A stretch of 64,000 nt of DNA, from NCBI GenBank assembly GCA_025056305.1, contig JANWWJ010000044.1:1-64000 (forward strand). Reading direction: 5' to 3'. The first letter of the stretch is position 1. Each line of letters begins with the position of its first letter. Below are positions 8,982 to 18,686 of the stretch, piece after piece. The notes below the pieces were generated by a model. That model saw only the letters and a program-made list of their open reading frames with translations, ran no database searches and was not told the origin of the DNA. Origin of the DNA: Chitinophagales bacterium (GTDB lineage Bacteria > Bacteroidota > Bacteroidia > Chitinophagales > UBA10324). A program made the translations under genes and the position numbers.

Positions 8982-10103
8982 ATGAATAAGAAAGTTGTGG
9001 TGTTGGGTGCGGGTAAGGTCGGACGGGCCATGGCTGTTGACCTGGCCGACCGATACGACGTGGCCGCCATAGATAATAATTCTGCCAATCTGGAAGTACT
9101 GCCGCTAACGGTCACTGCCCACCAAGCCGACGTAACTCAGCCCGACGTCCTGCGCCGGTTCGTAGATGCCGCCGACCTCATCGTTGGCGCCATGCCCGGT
9201 TTTCTGGGCTTTGCTACCCTCCGCCGTGTGCTGGAATGTGGTAAAAATATGGTTGACATCTCCTTTTTTGCCGAAGATGCTTTTGAATTGGACGAGCTGG
9301 CCCGACAGCAACAGGTTACCGCCGTGGTAGATTGTGGCGTGGCACCGGGCTTGTTTAATATCCTTGCGGGGTACCATCATGCCCGGATGCATATTGAGTC
9401 TTTTGTGGCCATGTGTGGGGGCCTACCCATGCGCCGAACCTTGCCGTTTCAGTATAAAGCTCCGTTTTCTCCAGTAGATGTTTTGGAAATCTATACACGT
9501 CCGGCACGTATTGTGGTGAATGGTGCCGTGCGAACCGTACCGCCGCTTTCTCAGATTGAATACGTGGATTTGGACCCGGTAGGAACCCTGGAGGCCTTTG
9601 CCACCGATGGCCTGCGCACCATGCTTCGAACGATGAAAATTCCTAATATGTGTGAAAAGACACTCCGCTATCCCGGCCACGCTGCTTTAATGAACACCTT
9701 GCGCGACGTCGGCTTGTTTTCTACTTCACCTGTTTCAATAAACGGCTGCAGCATCAGGCCCATCGACTTTATGGCAGCATTGTTTTTTCCTCAATGGCAG
9801 TTGGGACCGGACGAAGAAGAATTTACCCTGTTGCACGTTCTCATAGAGGGGTATCAACAACAGCAGCCTATACGTGTGCGCTACCATCTTTACGATCGCT
9901 ACGACAGCACCACCCACACCACTTCCATGGCCCGCACCACAGGCTACACCGCCACAGCCGTTGCTACAGCAATCCTGGAAGGGCTCTATTCCCATAAAGG
10001 CATTTCTCCTCCTGAATACCTCGGCGCTCAGGAACCCGTTTATTATTTTATCATGGACTACCTGTCCCAACGCCACATAAACCTCCAACTACTCACCGAT
10101 TAA
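8982..10103 (+). CDS. Saccharopine dehydrogenase family protein
   Basis: 373 residues. An N-terminal Rossmann fold has GAGKVG near residues 9-14, and the VDCGVAPGLFN segment around residue 110 matches the saccharopine dehydrogenase and lysine 6-dehydrogenase superfamily, followed by its C-terminal domain. These enzymes carry out NAD(P)-linked oxidation or reductive amination in lysine metabolism. The exact reaction (lysine 6-dehydrogenase, saccharopine reductase or carboxyspermidine dehydrogenase-like) cannot be fixed. It follows the LpxD-like gene by 8 bases, suggesting co-transcription without an obvious functional link. Confidence 0.8.
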   Translation: MNKKVVVLGAGKVGRAMAVDLADRYDVAAIDNNSANLEVLPLTVTAHQADVTQPDVLRRFVDAADLIVGAMPGFLGFATLRRVLECGKNMVDISFFAEDAFELDELARQQQVTAVVDCGVAPGLFNILAGYHHARMHIESFVAMCGGLPMRRTLPFQYKAPFSPVDVLEIYTRPARIVVNGAVRTVPPLSQIEYVDLDPVGTLEAFATDGLRTMLRTMKIPNMCEKTLRYPGHAALMNTLRDVGLFSTSPVSINGCSIRPIDFMAALFFPQWQLGPDEEEFTLLHVLIEGYQQQQPIRVRYHLYDRYDSTTHTTSMARTTGYTATAVATAILEGLYSHKGISPPEYLGAQEPVYYFIMDYLSQRHINLQLLTD

Positions 10104-10206
10104 ACTCGTATCGCTTTGGCCGCGCAGCCCGGTTTAACACTTTTAGATTTCGTTGCGTTATGTCCATGACCTTTTGAACTAATTTAGGCTTCTTCAACAC
10201 GCAGCT

Positions 10207-13200
10207 ATGAGTTCTGCTGCCAAAAACTATCGCCTGCTGATCAGTCGGTTGGATGCTTTTATCCGAAAATATTATCTCAACCAACTGATTCGCGGTACAC
10301 TTTTTTGGTGCGCTTTGTTACCGGCAATCTATTTACTGATTTCCCTGGCCGAATATCAGTTTTACCTTCCTCCGGCCGTACGCACAGTTTTGTTGTATTC
10401 TTTTTTGGTGCTGGCATTCGCCTCTTTTGCGTGGTGGATCCTTAAGCCAGCTCTTCAGTACCTGCGCTTAGGCCCGGTGCTTTCACACGAAGAAGCGGCC
10501 CGAATCATCGGCACTCATTTTGTTGAAGTGCGCGACCGGCTCCTCAACGTCCTGCAGCTACATCAGCTTGCCGACACAGCAGCCGACGCAGCCCTGATTG
10601 AAGCCAGCATCAATCAAAAGATTGCAGCTTTACGACCCATACCTTTTACCGCAGCAATAAATCTGAAAAAAAATCGCCGCTATTTACGCTATGCACTGCC
10701 GCCGCTTTTGCTGATTCTGGCCTTGTTGTTGGCCTCGCCGGCCATACTCACAGAAAGCGGTTACCGACTTCTTCATTACAAAAACGTTTTCGAAAAACCG
10801 GCTCCTTTCCGATTTATTGTCGAACCTCAACCTTTGAAAACCCTGCAGTTTGAAGACAAGACGATCAAGGTACGGATTGAAGGCGAAGTCGTTCCCCAAC
10901 AGGTTTCCCTATTTTATGAAGGAACTTCTTTCCCTCTGCAACAAGACCGAAACCTTCAGTACTCGTTCACTTTTGTGCGTCCTGAAAAAAACATCTCGTT
11001 TTACTTGGAAGGAGGCGGCTATCGTTCCAGACCTTATGAACTGCAGGTTTTGCCTCGACCTGTCATCCTGCGTTTTTCTACCGAGCTGAATTATCCGGCT
11101 TACACCGGCCGAAAACCGGAAACCCTCACCAACATTGGTGATCTTACCGTGCCGGAAGGAACCATGGTGACTTGGAAGCTGCAATCACAACATGTGGAAA
11201 CCTTGCATGCAAAGTTTAGCGATACGTTGATGACTGCCCAGTCCTCGGGCCAGGGTTTCATGTTCCGGCGTTCAGTGCGCACAAGCACGCCTTACACCCT
11301 CTATGTATCGGGTTCCGGACTATCGCATGTAGATTCCTTGAGTTTTACAATCAACGTTATCCCCGACCGCCATCCGGCAATCGATGTGGTTCAAATCATC
11401 GACAGCACCAACCGCAACTACATCTACTTCGCCGGAAACATTGCCGATGATTACGGCCTTTCCCGCCTGCTGTTTCGATACCATGTGGGCGATGCCCCGC
11501 ACGCAGAAACAAAAGATTTCACTGCTGTAAGCATTCCTTTCAGCGGCAACCGGTCAGCCGCTTTCACCTTCTTCTGGGACCTTGGCCAGCTCAGTCTTCA
11601 GCCCGGACAACAAGTGCGATATTTTTTTGAAGTATGGGACAACGACGCCGTGAACGGAAGCAAATCGTCGCGCACACCCCTGATGTATCTCCAGAAGCCT
11701 TCCGCCGAACAGTTGCTGCAGCAGGCAAGCGAACAAAGTCAACAGTTGAAATCAGAGTTCAAGGAACTGATTGCTGAAGCTCAGCAACTACGACAGGCAT
11801 TGGATAAGGCGCGCAACACCCTGCTGGGCAGCAAAAACTTGAGCTGGGAGGAAAAGAAAAAACTGGAAACGTTGCTACAACAACAACAGTCGCTGCTGCA
11901 GCGCATGCAACAGTTGCGCGATCGGTTTCAGCAAGCCATCGACCGGCAAAAGGAGTTCCGGCAATATAACGAGGAACTTCAGCAAAAAGCCGACCAGCTC
12001 CAAAAACTCATGGACGAGTTGCTCAGTGAAGAAATGCAGGAACTGCTGCGTCGGCTCAACGAATTACTCAGCCAACTCAATAAAGACCTGGGCCTGGAAC
12101 AGTTGGAACAACAAAAGCGTTCCAGCCAGCAATTGGAAAAACAACTGGAACGCCTGCTCTCCTTGTACAAGCGATTGGAGTTCGAAAAAAAGATGACCGA
12201 TATCAAGGATCAGTTGGATGAGTTGGCCCGCAAGCAAGAGGAATTGGCCGAGCAAACCCAGCAATCAGATCTGAAAAAATCCGAACAGCAGCAGCACTTA
12301 GAACAGCAACAACAGAAGTTGAGTAACGATTTGGAAAACCTCAGCAAGCAAATAGATGAATTACACCAACTCAACAAAGAGTTGGATCACCCAACCCAAC
12401 TGCCCGATACAGAAACAGAAGAACAGCAGGCCAAAGAACACATGCAACAAGCCCAGCAAAACCTGAAGAGTCAAGACAGCAAAAAGGCCAGCCAGAGCCA
12501 GCGCAACGCTGCTCAGAAAATGCGTCAGATGAGCGAAAAACTCGACCAGGCGCTCACTTCCATGCAAATGCAGCAAATGGAAATAGACCTGCAAGCCACG
12601 CGTCAGATCTTAGAGAACCTCATTAAAGCCTCTTTTGATCAGGAAGAACTCCTTAACCGAACCAAGCAGGCCAACATCTACAACCCGCAATATCTGCAAA
12701 CGATGCAGGCGCAAAAAATGTTGGATGACGATTTGCAGATGATCAAAGACAGCATTACGGCACTCAGCAAGCGGGTATTTCAGATCCAGAACTATGTACA
12801 GGAGCAGGTTGCTCATATCGACAAACACATGGCGCAGGCATTGGAGCAACTGCAGCAACGGCGCCCGGCGGTAGCTGCGGCCAGTCAGCAGCAAATCATG
12901 ATGTCACTCAACAACCTCGCCCTCATCTTCGATGAAGTGCTTCAACAGCTGCAGCAGCAAATGGCTGCCCAGATGGCCGGAGCCCAGATGTGTCAGCGCC
13001 CCGGAAGCCAGCAACAGGGGAAACCTTCATTGAGCGAACGACAGCAGCAACTGAACGACCGCATACAGCAGTTAGGTCAGAAGATGAGTCAGACCAACCC
13101 ACGCGATCGCCGCCAAGGCCTCTCTAAAGAAATTGCCGAACTGGCCCAAGAGCAGGCCCGCATTCGTGAAGCCCTACGGCAACTCAATGAGCAATTGAAT

Positions 13201-13548
13201 AAAGACGGTCGGAAAGCTCTAGGCGACCTGGAACAACTGCAGCGGGAGATGGAAAAAACCGAAACCGAGTTGCTGAACCGTCAGCTTTCGTCCGAAACAC
13301 TCAAGCGTCAAAAAGACATTTTTACCCGCCTGTTGGAAGCTGAAAATGCCGAACGTGAACGCGAAACAGATCCGCAGCGTCAGGCCCGCACAGCTACTCC
13401 CACCCCGCCACCCGTTCCTCCTGCATTAGCCGACTACCTAAAACGCAAACAAGCGGAGCTGGAATTGTTTAAAACTGTGCCTCCTGAACTGAAACCTTTT
13501 TACCGGGATTTGGTAGAACATTACTACAAGTCGCTCCAAAACCCTTAA
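10207..13548 (+). CDS. DUF4175-like membrane protein with long Gln-rich coiled coil
   Basis: 1,113 residues. The N-terminus has two hydrophobic helices (about 27-50 and 58-82) and a third near 158-178. A beta-rich region of about 300 residues follows, then from about residue 500 a very long heptad-rich segment dominated by Gln, Leu, Glu and Lys, with one stretch of repeated QQQ. The end is Pro-rich (about 1060-1075) before a final helix. The layout matches the DUF4175 proteins of Bacteroidota; function is unknown, but an inner-membrane-anchored scaffold reaching into the periplasm is plausible. It heads a tight group with the RsbW-like ATPase, ybeY and mnmG, with gaps of 8-20 bases. Confidence 0.8.
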   Translation: MSSAAKNYRLLISRLDAFIRKYYLNQLIRGTLFWCALLPAIYLLISLAEYQFYLPPAVRTVLLYSFLVLAFASFAWWILKPALQYLRLGPVLSHEEAARIIGTHFVEVRDRLLNVLQLHQLADTAADAALIEASINQKIAALRPIPFTAAINLKKNRRYLRYALPPLLLILALLLASPAILTESGYRLLHYKNVFEKPAPFRFIVEPQPLKTLQFEDKTIKVRIEGEVVPQQVSLFYEGTSFPLQQDRNLQYSFTFVRPEKNISFYLEGGGYRSRPYELQVLPRPVILRFSTELNYPAYTGRKPETLTNIGDLTVPEGTMVTWKLQSQHVETLHAKFSDTLMTAQSSGQGFMFRRSVRTSTPYTLYVSGSGLSHVDSLSFTINVIPDRHPAIDVVQIIDSTNRNYIYFAGNIADDYGLSRLLFRYHVGDAPHAETKDFTAVSIPFSGNRSAAFTFFWDLGQLSLQPGQQVRYFFEVWDNDAVNGSKSSRTPLMYLQKPSAEQLLQQASEQSQQLKSEFKELIAEAQQLRQALDKARNTLLGSKNLSWEEKKKLETLLQQQQSLLQRMQQLRDRFQQAIDRQKEFRQYNEELQQKADQLQKLMDELLSEEMQELLRRLNELLSQLNKDLGLEQLEQQKRSSQQLEKQLERLLSLYKRLEFEKKMTDIKDQLDELARKQEELAEQTQQSDLKKSEQQQHLEQQQQKLSNDLENLSKQIDELHQLNKELDHPTQLPDTETEEQQAKEHMQQAQQNLKSQDSKKASQSQRNAAQKMRQMSEKLDQALTSMQMQQMEIDLQATRQILENLIKASFDQEELLNRTKQANIYNPQYLQTMQAQKMLDDDLQMIKDSITALSKRVFQIQNYVQEQVAHIDKHMAQALEQLQQRRPAVAAASQQQIMMSLNNLALIFDEVLQQLQQQMAAQMAGAQMCQRPGSQQQGKPSLSERQQQLNDRIQQLGQKMSQTNPRDRRQGLSKEIAELAQEQARIREALRQLNEQLNKDGRKALGDLEQLQREMEKTETELLNRQLSSETLKRQKDIFTRLLEAENAERERETDPQRQARTATPTPPPVPPALADYLKRKQAELELFKTVPPELKPFYRDLVEHYYKSLQNP

Positions 13549-13562
13549 AAACACCTATACTC

Positions 13563-13973
13563 GTGGTCGATTCTTCCGTTTTGCGTGAAATCGTCCTGTG
13601 TTCACGGCTGGAAAGTCTCAATGAAATCGAATCCTTGACCCTAGAATTGAGGGAACAATTCGACCTCTCTGTCGAGCAGGAAGCCAATATTCTGGTCGTT
13701 CTTTCAGAGGCAGTTTCCAACGCTATCGTTCACGGCAATCGACTCAATCCAGACCGCAAGGTTACTGTTCAGTATTGGTACGAAGATGGAAAGTTAATGT
13801 TCCGCATTTCGGATGAAGGTCAGGGTTTTGACCCTTCAACCCTTGCCGATCCTACGGCACCCCAAAATCTGCTTAAGCCCACGGGTCGAGGCATTTTCCT
13901 GATGCGTCGGCTTGCCGATGCCGTGGATTTTTCCGACGGAGGCCGAACGGTCACGCTGACCTTTCGCCTCTGA
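13563..13973 (+). CDS. RsbW-like anti-sigma/serine kinase-type ATP-binding protein
   Basis: 136 residues forming one GHKL (HATPase_c_2) domain. The N-box is EAVSNAIVHGN (about 49-59), the G1 box DEGQGFD (84-90) and the G2 box GRGIFLM (about 108-114). Proteins of this size and type bind ATP and act as anti-sigma factors or phosphorylate anti-anti-sigma (STAS) proteins in partner-switching stress control. No STAS or sigma partner lies nearby. The start is GTG at 13563, 14 bases after the DUF4175 gene; no ATG fits the domain start. ybeY follows after 8 bases. Confidence 0.85.
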   Translation: MVDSSVLREIVLCSRLESLNEIESLTLELREQFDLSVEQEANILVVLSEAVSNAIVHGNRLNPDRKVTVQYWYEDGKLMFRISDEGQGFDPSTLADPTAPQNLLKPTGRGIFLMRRLADAVDFSDGGRTVTLTFRL

Positions 13974-13981
13974 AGCTACCG

Positions 13982-14413
13982 ATGGCGGTAACCTTCACCT
14001 CGCTGACTCGGCGCTTCCGGTTAAAACACCAAGGCCGCTTGCGCAGATGGCTGCAGCAGGTGGCCGAAGCGGAACGCACGCCCCTGCGACGGCTTCATGT
14101 GGTGCTCACTTCTGACAAACATTTGTATAAATTAAATAAGTATTTTTTAAATCATTCTTACTTTACCGATGTATTGACTTTTCAGTATTCGGCAGCCGAA
14201 CAACCTCTGGAAGCTGAAGTTTTTATCAGCGTACAGCGCGTGGCCGACAACGCGCGCCGGTTGCAACTGCCTATGGAACGCGAACTTCACCGCGTTATGG
14301 TGCACGGCCTTTTGCACTGCCTGGGTTACAGCGACAGTCGCCCTACGCTTGCTCGGCGCATGCGCAAAATGGAAGACCACTACCTGGAAGTATTATACCG
14401 CTCATTCCGATAA
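13982..14413 (+). CDS. ybeY: Endoribonuclease YbeY (rRNA maturation)
   Basis: 143 residues. The metal-binding HxxxH motif is [11 protein letters not shown] (His108, His112, with the downstream His replaced by Asp118 or the nearby polar residues). The family pattern is HGxLHLxGYDH, so the third ligand position differs from the E. coli form but matches many Bacteroidota members. YbeY is a zinc-dependent single-strand RNase needed for 16S rRNA 3'-end processing and ribosome quality control. It sits between the RsbW-like gene (8 bases upstream) and mnmG (20 bases downstream). Confidence 0.92.
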   Translation: MAVTFTSLTRRFRLKHQGRLRRWLQQVAEAERTPLRRLHVVLTSDKHLYKLNKYFLNHSYFTDVLTFQYSAAEQPLEAEVFISVQRVADNARRLQLPMERELHRVMVHGLLHCLGYSDSRPTLARRMRKMEDHYLEVLYRSFR

Positions 14414-14433
14414 AGCCGGAATTTTGCCTTTTG

Positions 14434-16323
14434 ATGCTTAACCAATACGACATCATTGTAGTTGGTGCTGGTCATGCCGGATGCGAAGCTGCGGCTGCGG
14501 CCGCTACTATGGGGTCTCGTGTGTTGCTGATAACGATGAACTTACAGACCATTGCCCAAATGAGCTGTAATCCGGCCATGGGCGGTATTGCTAAAGGTCA
14601 GATTATCAGAGAAATAGATGCTCTCGGCGGCTTATCTGGTCTGGTTTCAGACATTAGTGCCGTTCAATTCCGCATGCTGAACCGATCTAAAGGGCCGGCC
14701 ATGTGGAGCCCCCGCTCTCAAAACGACCGTATGCTCTTCAGCCAGGCATGGCGCTTTTTGCTTGAAAAAAATAAAAACATTGACTTTTTACAAGATACCG
14801 TCAATGGCCTGCTTATTGAAGGCGATAAAGTCAAAGGAGTCACAACCTCTTTAGGACGAACCATCTGGGGTAAAGCCGTAGTGTTGACCAATGGAACTTT
14901 TTTGAATGGAATTATTCATATCGGAAAGAAAAATCATAGTGGCGGTCGCATCAGTGAGCGGGCTGCCACCGGACTAACGGAACAACTTCGCAGTATTGGC
15001 TTCGAAAGCGGCAGGCTCAAGACCGGCACACCCCCTCGCCTTGATGGCCGAACTATTGATTATTCGAAAATGGAAGAACAAAAGGGTGATGAACCTCCCG
15101 GAAGATTCTCTTATTTGAATGCCCTCGATTTTTTTAACAGTAAGTCCGAATACATCAATTGGAAAACCCCATATCCGGAAAAACAATTAAGCTGTTGGAT
15201 TACTTATACCAATGCCAACGTACATGAGGTGCTTAAAACTGGCTTTGATGAGTCGCCTATGTTTACAGGTCGGATTAAGGGCGTTGGACCGCGCTATTGC
15301 CCAAGTATTGAAGACAAAATCAGCCGTTTTGCCGATAAAGACCGACACCAACTCTTCGTGGAACCCGAAGGGTGGAACACTATCGAAACCTACCTAAATG
15401 GCTTTTCCACTTCTCTGCCAGAGGAAGTGCAATATCAGGCACTGAAGCTTATACCGGGATTAGAACATGCAAAAATGTTTCGACCAGGCTATGCTATTGA
15501 ATACGATTATTTTCCCCCGCATCAGCTTCAGTATAGTTTGGAAACGAAGCTTATCGAAAATCTTTTTTTTGCAGGCCAAATCAACGGCACTACTGGATAT
15601 GAAGAAGCTGCCTGCCAAGGATTGATAGCGGGTATAAATGCCCATCGAAAAATCAACGGATTGGCGCCGGTCATTTTAAAACGCAGCGAAGCCTACATCG
15701 GCGTTCTGATCGACGATCTGATTACCAAAGGCACCGATGAGCCCTACCGCATGTTTACTTCTCGGGCTGAATTCCGCATTTTGCTACGTCAAGACAATGC
15801 CGACATAAGGCTCACCCCTTTAGGAAAAGAAATCGGTCTGGCCTCCGATGAACGTATGTTTCACGTGAAACAGAAAATAGATCAAGGCCAGCAGCTTTTG
15901 AATTGGCTAAGTCAAACCCGTGTGGACCCTGCAGAGGTGAATGATCTATTGGTTTCACGTCAAACAAATCCAATTACCGAGAAAACCTCGCTTTATCAAC
16001 TATTACTCAGGCCGCAAATCAGTATTGAAGACCTTTTGCCTTTCGGCGCACCGCCCGCCAATGCTGATAGCCTGCAGCAAGCCGAAATCTCGGCCAAATA
16101 CGAAGGCTATATCGAAAAAGAAAAGCAACTGGTAGAAAAAATGAACCGCTTGGAAGATCTTACCATAGCTCCTGATTTTGATTTTTCGCGTATAAAAGCG
16201 CTTTCGACCGAGGCGCGCCAAAAACTCTCAAAATATCGGCCTCAAACCATTGGTCAGGCCAGCAGAATAAGCGGGGTCAATCCCAGCGACATCAGTGCTT
16301 TACTGGTTTATTTAAAAAGATAG
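14434..16323 (+). CDS. mnmG: tRNA uridine-5-carboxymethylaminomethyl modification enzyme MnmG
   Basis: 629 residues, normal length. Visible are the N-terminal FAD-binding GAGHAG motif, the [11 protein letters not shown] segment, [12 protein letters not shown], and [16 protein letters not shown], all diagnostic of MnmG (GidA). With MnmE it makes the cmnm5 modification of wobble uridine, using methylene-THF and FADH2. I use the ATG at 14434; a TTG one codon upstream is in frame but unneeded. It is the last gene of the DUF4175-rsbW-ybeY-mnmG group. About 110 bases without a clear hairpin separate it from the glycan locus. Confidence 0.97.
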   Translation: MLNQYDIIVVGAGHAGCEAAAAAATMGSRVLLITMNLQTIAQMSCNPAMGGIAKGQIIREIDALGGLSGLVSDISAVQFRMLNRSKGPAMWSPRSQNDRMLFSQAWRFLLEKNKNIDFLQDTVNGLLIEGDKVKGVTTSLGRTIWGKAVVLTNGTFLNGIIHIGKKNHSGGRISERAATGLTEQLRSIGFESGRLKTGTPPRLDGRTIDYSKMEEQKGDEPPGRFSYLNALDFFNSKSEYINWKTPYPEKQLSCWITYTNANVHEVLKTGFDESPMFTGRIKGVGPRYCPSIEDKISRFADKDRHQLFVEPEGWNTIETYLNGFSTSLPEEVQYQALKLIPGLEHAKMFRPGYAIEYDYFPPHQLQYSLETKLIENLFFAGQINGTTGYEEAACQGLIAGINAHRKINGLAPVILKRSEAYIGVLIDDLITKGTDEPYRMFTSRAEFRILLRQDNADIRLTPLGKEIGLASDERMFHVKQKIDQGQQLLNWLSQTRVDPAEVNDLLVSRQTNPITEKTSLYQLLLRPQISIEDLLPFGAPPANADSLQQAEISAKYEGYIEKEKQLVEKMNRLEDLTIAPDFDFSRIKALSTEARQKLSKYRPQTIGQASRISGVNPSDISALLVYLKR

Positions 16324-16434
16324 ATTGTTATCAATCAATTGAAATTCAGTACGTTATAATAATTAATAACCATTCCCCTGTATTCTTTGACCTACTTAAA
16401 AATGCCTTAGGTATATTTCGTTTCGTTCAGCCGC

Positions 16435-17499
16435 ATGCTCCGCGCACTAAAAAACAAAATTGACCGTTTTCGCCTTCGTCAGTCTATTCGCATAGATGAC
16501 TTGCTCAAAGAAGTCGAAGAAATCAGAAAACGCTCCGACATTATCGCCATAACCGGAAAACCATATCACCACTCCTGGCGTGGCGTTTTCAATGGTGCAT
16601 GCGGAATGTTTCCAGGTCATCTGATGGCCCTTCCACACCATTATTCCAGGCCCATTTTAACTGACAAACAATACCAACACTTGGCCGATGTACTCAAACA
16701 GCTTCGGTTTTCAAAAATCGTGTTTACGGGCTTCAGCGAACATCTGGAATCATTGTTGGTAAAACTTTGTAACCCTCAAACAGGGCAACCTTGCTATCTG
16801 ATCTACCACAGCAGCTTTTCACAGTTTCATCAGGAAAGTCGGGATCTATATTTTCTGAAACGCATCTTTTATTGGATGGATAAAGGGTATGTACGACGGA
16901 TCGCCTTTATGAAAAAGGGACTTGCCGAGACCTTTGCGCGCTTGCGTGCCTTGCCTTCTTTTCGGGTATTAACCATGATCCCGCTACCAACCCAGCAACC
17001 GCAACCATTGCAGGGCCTCCATATAGGAGTTTTTAGTCACGAATCATTTCGGAAAAATCACCATAACCAAGTTGCCGCCGCCTTGCTTTTTCCTGAAGCC
17101 TCTGTTCATGTTGCCACAGATACCGATTATAGTTACTTTGGAAATGTAAACCGACTTGTACGCCATAGTTTCACTGAAAATCATCAGGAATTTCTGGATG
17201 TTTTAGGAAGTATGACCTTGAACTTTTACACGACTTTCAGCGAATGCTACGGGATGATCATTGCTGAGAGCTTGGCTCGAGGCGTACCTTGTGTGTCTTC
17301 AAACAGCAGTGGTTTTTTCGATTGGGATCCAGAGTTGGGTCGTCGGTTGGTGGCAGCTGACATAGATAATCCCTGGGCTTTATGGCAAAAGGCAGAAGAG
17401 GTGTTGAACAACCGTGATGAGCTATCGCGCTGGGGCCGAGATTATGTTGTTCGATTAAATGCCATAGGCTGGAGGCTGCTTCATGATTTTTTAAGCTGA
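16435..17499 (+). CDS. Glycosyltransferase-like protein (GT-B type)
   Basis: 354 residues. The C-terminal half has the sugar-nucleotide-binding pattern of GT-B enzymes: TTFSECYGMIIAESLARGVPCV with Glu residues spaced as in the E-x7-E motif, then a conserved GFFDWD loop. The N-terminal half is not clearly assignable and contains many His and aromatic residues. It probably transfers a sugar during synthesis of the glycan made by this locus; donor and acceptor are unknown. Its last 9 bases overlap the 3' end of the next, convergent glycosyltransferase gene. Upstream, TATATTTC lies near the expected -7 position with one mismatch to the consensus. Confidence 0.7.
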   Translation: MLRALKNKIDRFRLRQSIRIDDLLKEVEEIRKRSDIIAITGKPYHHSWRGVFNGACGMFPGHLMALPHHYSRPILTDKQYQHLADVLKQLRFSKIVFTGFSEHLESLLVKLCNPQTGQPCYLIYHSSFSQFHQESRDLYFLKRIFYWMDKGYVRRIAFMKKGLAETFARLRALPSFRVLTMIPLPTQQPQPLQGLHIGVFSHESFRKNHHNQVAAALLFPEASVHVATDTDYSYFGNVNRLVRHSFTENHQEFLDVLGSMTLNFYTTFSECYGMIIAESLARGVPCVSSNSSGFFDWDPELGRRLVAADIDNPWALWQKAEEVLNNRDELSRWGRDYVVRLNAIGWRLLHDFLS

Positions 17500-18633
17500 G
17501 TTATTGCTCATTTCTTCTAAGGCCTTTTGGTAAACCGTTTCCAATTGCACGATATAAGACGCGATATCGTATTTTTCAGCTGCTGCGCGGGCCCCTGCCG
17601 AACACAAAGCATAAAGCTCATTATCATCAGCTACCTGCTTTATGGCCCCTGCAAACAAAGCCACATCACGCTGCGGAATGATCCAACCGTTTTGACCGGG
17701 ACGAATCAACTCGCTGATTCCTCCGCCATCTAAAACTAATGCCGGCAATCCACAAGCCATGGCCTCTAAAAGGGCCAAACCCAAAGGCTCAGGCTGTGCA
17801 GCATGTACATAAAGATCTGCCTGATCGAGATAATGTTCCACATTCCCCACCGTGCCCGTTATGCGAACACAATCCTGAAGGCCATATTGAGCTATTTGCT
17901 GCTGCAACGCTTCACCCAAAGGTCCTCCTCCCACAATGGTCAGATGGGCGGAAAATCCCTGCTGCTTTAAATGATAAACGACATCAATTAAAAAACGATG
18001 CTGCTTTCGCGGAATCAAATTTCCTACCGTAATCAAGCGAACAGGAGAGCCACATGCCCAACGTTGACGAAAGGGAAAGCGACGCAATTCGATAGGATTG
18101 TACAGCACATATATACGCTGGCCTTCATCCACACGAAGCTGTTTCAGAATATAGTCCCTCATTGCTCGCGAAATGGCGATAAACCTTACCTGCTTATGTT
18201 TATAGCGTTGCTTCATGATGTGAAGCTCTACCCTTCGAACCAGGCATTCCTTCCAGCTTACGGGCGGAGGAATAGGACCATGAACATGACAACAATAAAG
18301 CGTCTTGTTTCTGATGTACGATAATGCTAAGCCGTCGGCTTCGTATAAGTGGCTGTGCACGACATCTGGCTGGATTCGCTCCAACTCATCTTTCCACGTC
18401 TTTACTCTGCCCATTCGAAGGGGATTGATACACCAGCGCGCTTGGGTAACGGCTATGTTTAACTTTTCTTGTATTTCTTTTTGGTACGAAGTACGAAAAA
18501 ACGACGCCTCAGGCTCTGTCAAGGTAAATACATAGACCTGATGACCCCTTTTTTGTTGCCACAAGGCAATTAACCCGCTTAGCAACTCCGCCCCACCACA
18601 GCTAAACTGAGGCAGCAGATGAACAATACGCAT
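17491..18633 (-). CDS. Glycosyltransferase family 4 protein
   Basis: 380 residues with the GT-B fold. The N-terminus has the GGAE loop (HLLPQFSCGGAE) and the C-terminus the EPLGLALLEAMACGLP signature binding the nucleotide-sugar. I start it at the ATG 18633 because MRIVHLLPQF matches family N-termini; upstream in-frame sequence would run through the spacer to the divergent gene. A TACTTTTG promoter element lies 14 bases upstream. It is divergent from the FemAB-like gene (53 bases apart) and overlaps the preceding glycosyltransferase tail to tail. Confidence 0.88.
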   Translation of the reverse strand: MRIVHLLPQFSCGGAELLSGLIALWQQKRGHQVYVFTLTEPEASFFRTSYQKEIQEKLNIAVTQARWCINPLRMGRVKTWKDELERIQPDVVHSHLYEADGLALSYIRNKTLYCCHVHGPIPPPVSWKECLVRRVELHIMKQRYKHKQVRFIAISRAMRDYILKQLRVDEGQRIYVLYNPIELRRFPFRQRWACGSPVRLITVGNLIPRKQHRFLIDVVYHLKQQGFSAHLTIVGGGPLGEALQQQIAQYGLQDCVRITGTVGNVEHYLDQADLYVHAAQPEPLGLALLEAMACGLPALVLDGGGISELIRPGQNGWIIPQRDVALFAGAIKQVADDNELYALCSAGARAAAEKYDIASYIVQLETVYQKALEEMSNNSA

Positions 18634-18647
18634 GCCTTGCCGTTGCT

Positions 18648-18655
18648 CAAAAGTA
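18648..18655 (-). promoter_or_regulatory. Bacteroidota -7 promoter element for a glycosyltransferase gene
   Basis: Minus-strand TACTTTTG matches TAnnTTTG exactly and ends 14 bases before the ATG at 18633. A matching -33 element is not evident. Confidence 0.45.
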
Positions 18656-18686
18656 CAGCTGTGAAAATTTTGTAGATATTTCCCCT

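Noticed and set aside
12361-12894. Antisense Leu-rich frames opposite the DUF4175 coiled coil
   Set aside because: They are the reverse of Gln/Leu codons (CAG/CTG) and show no independent signals.
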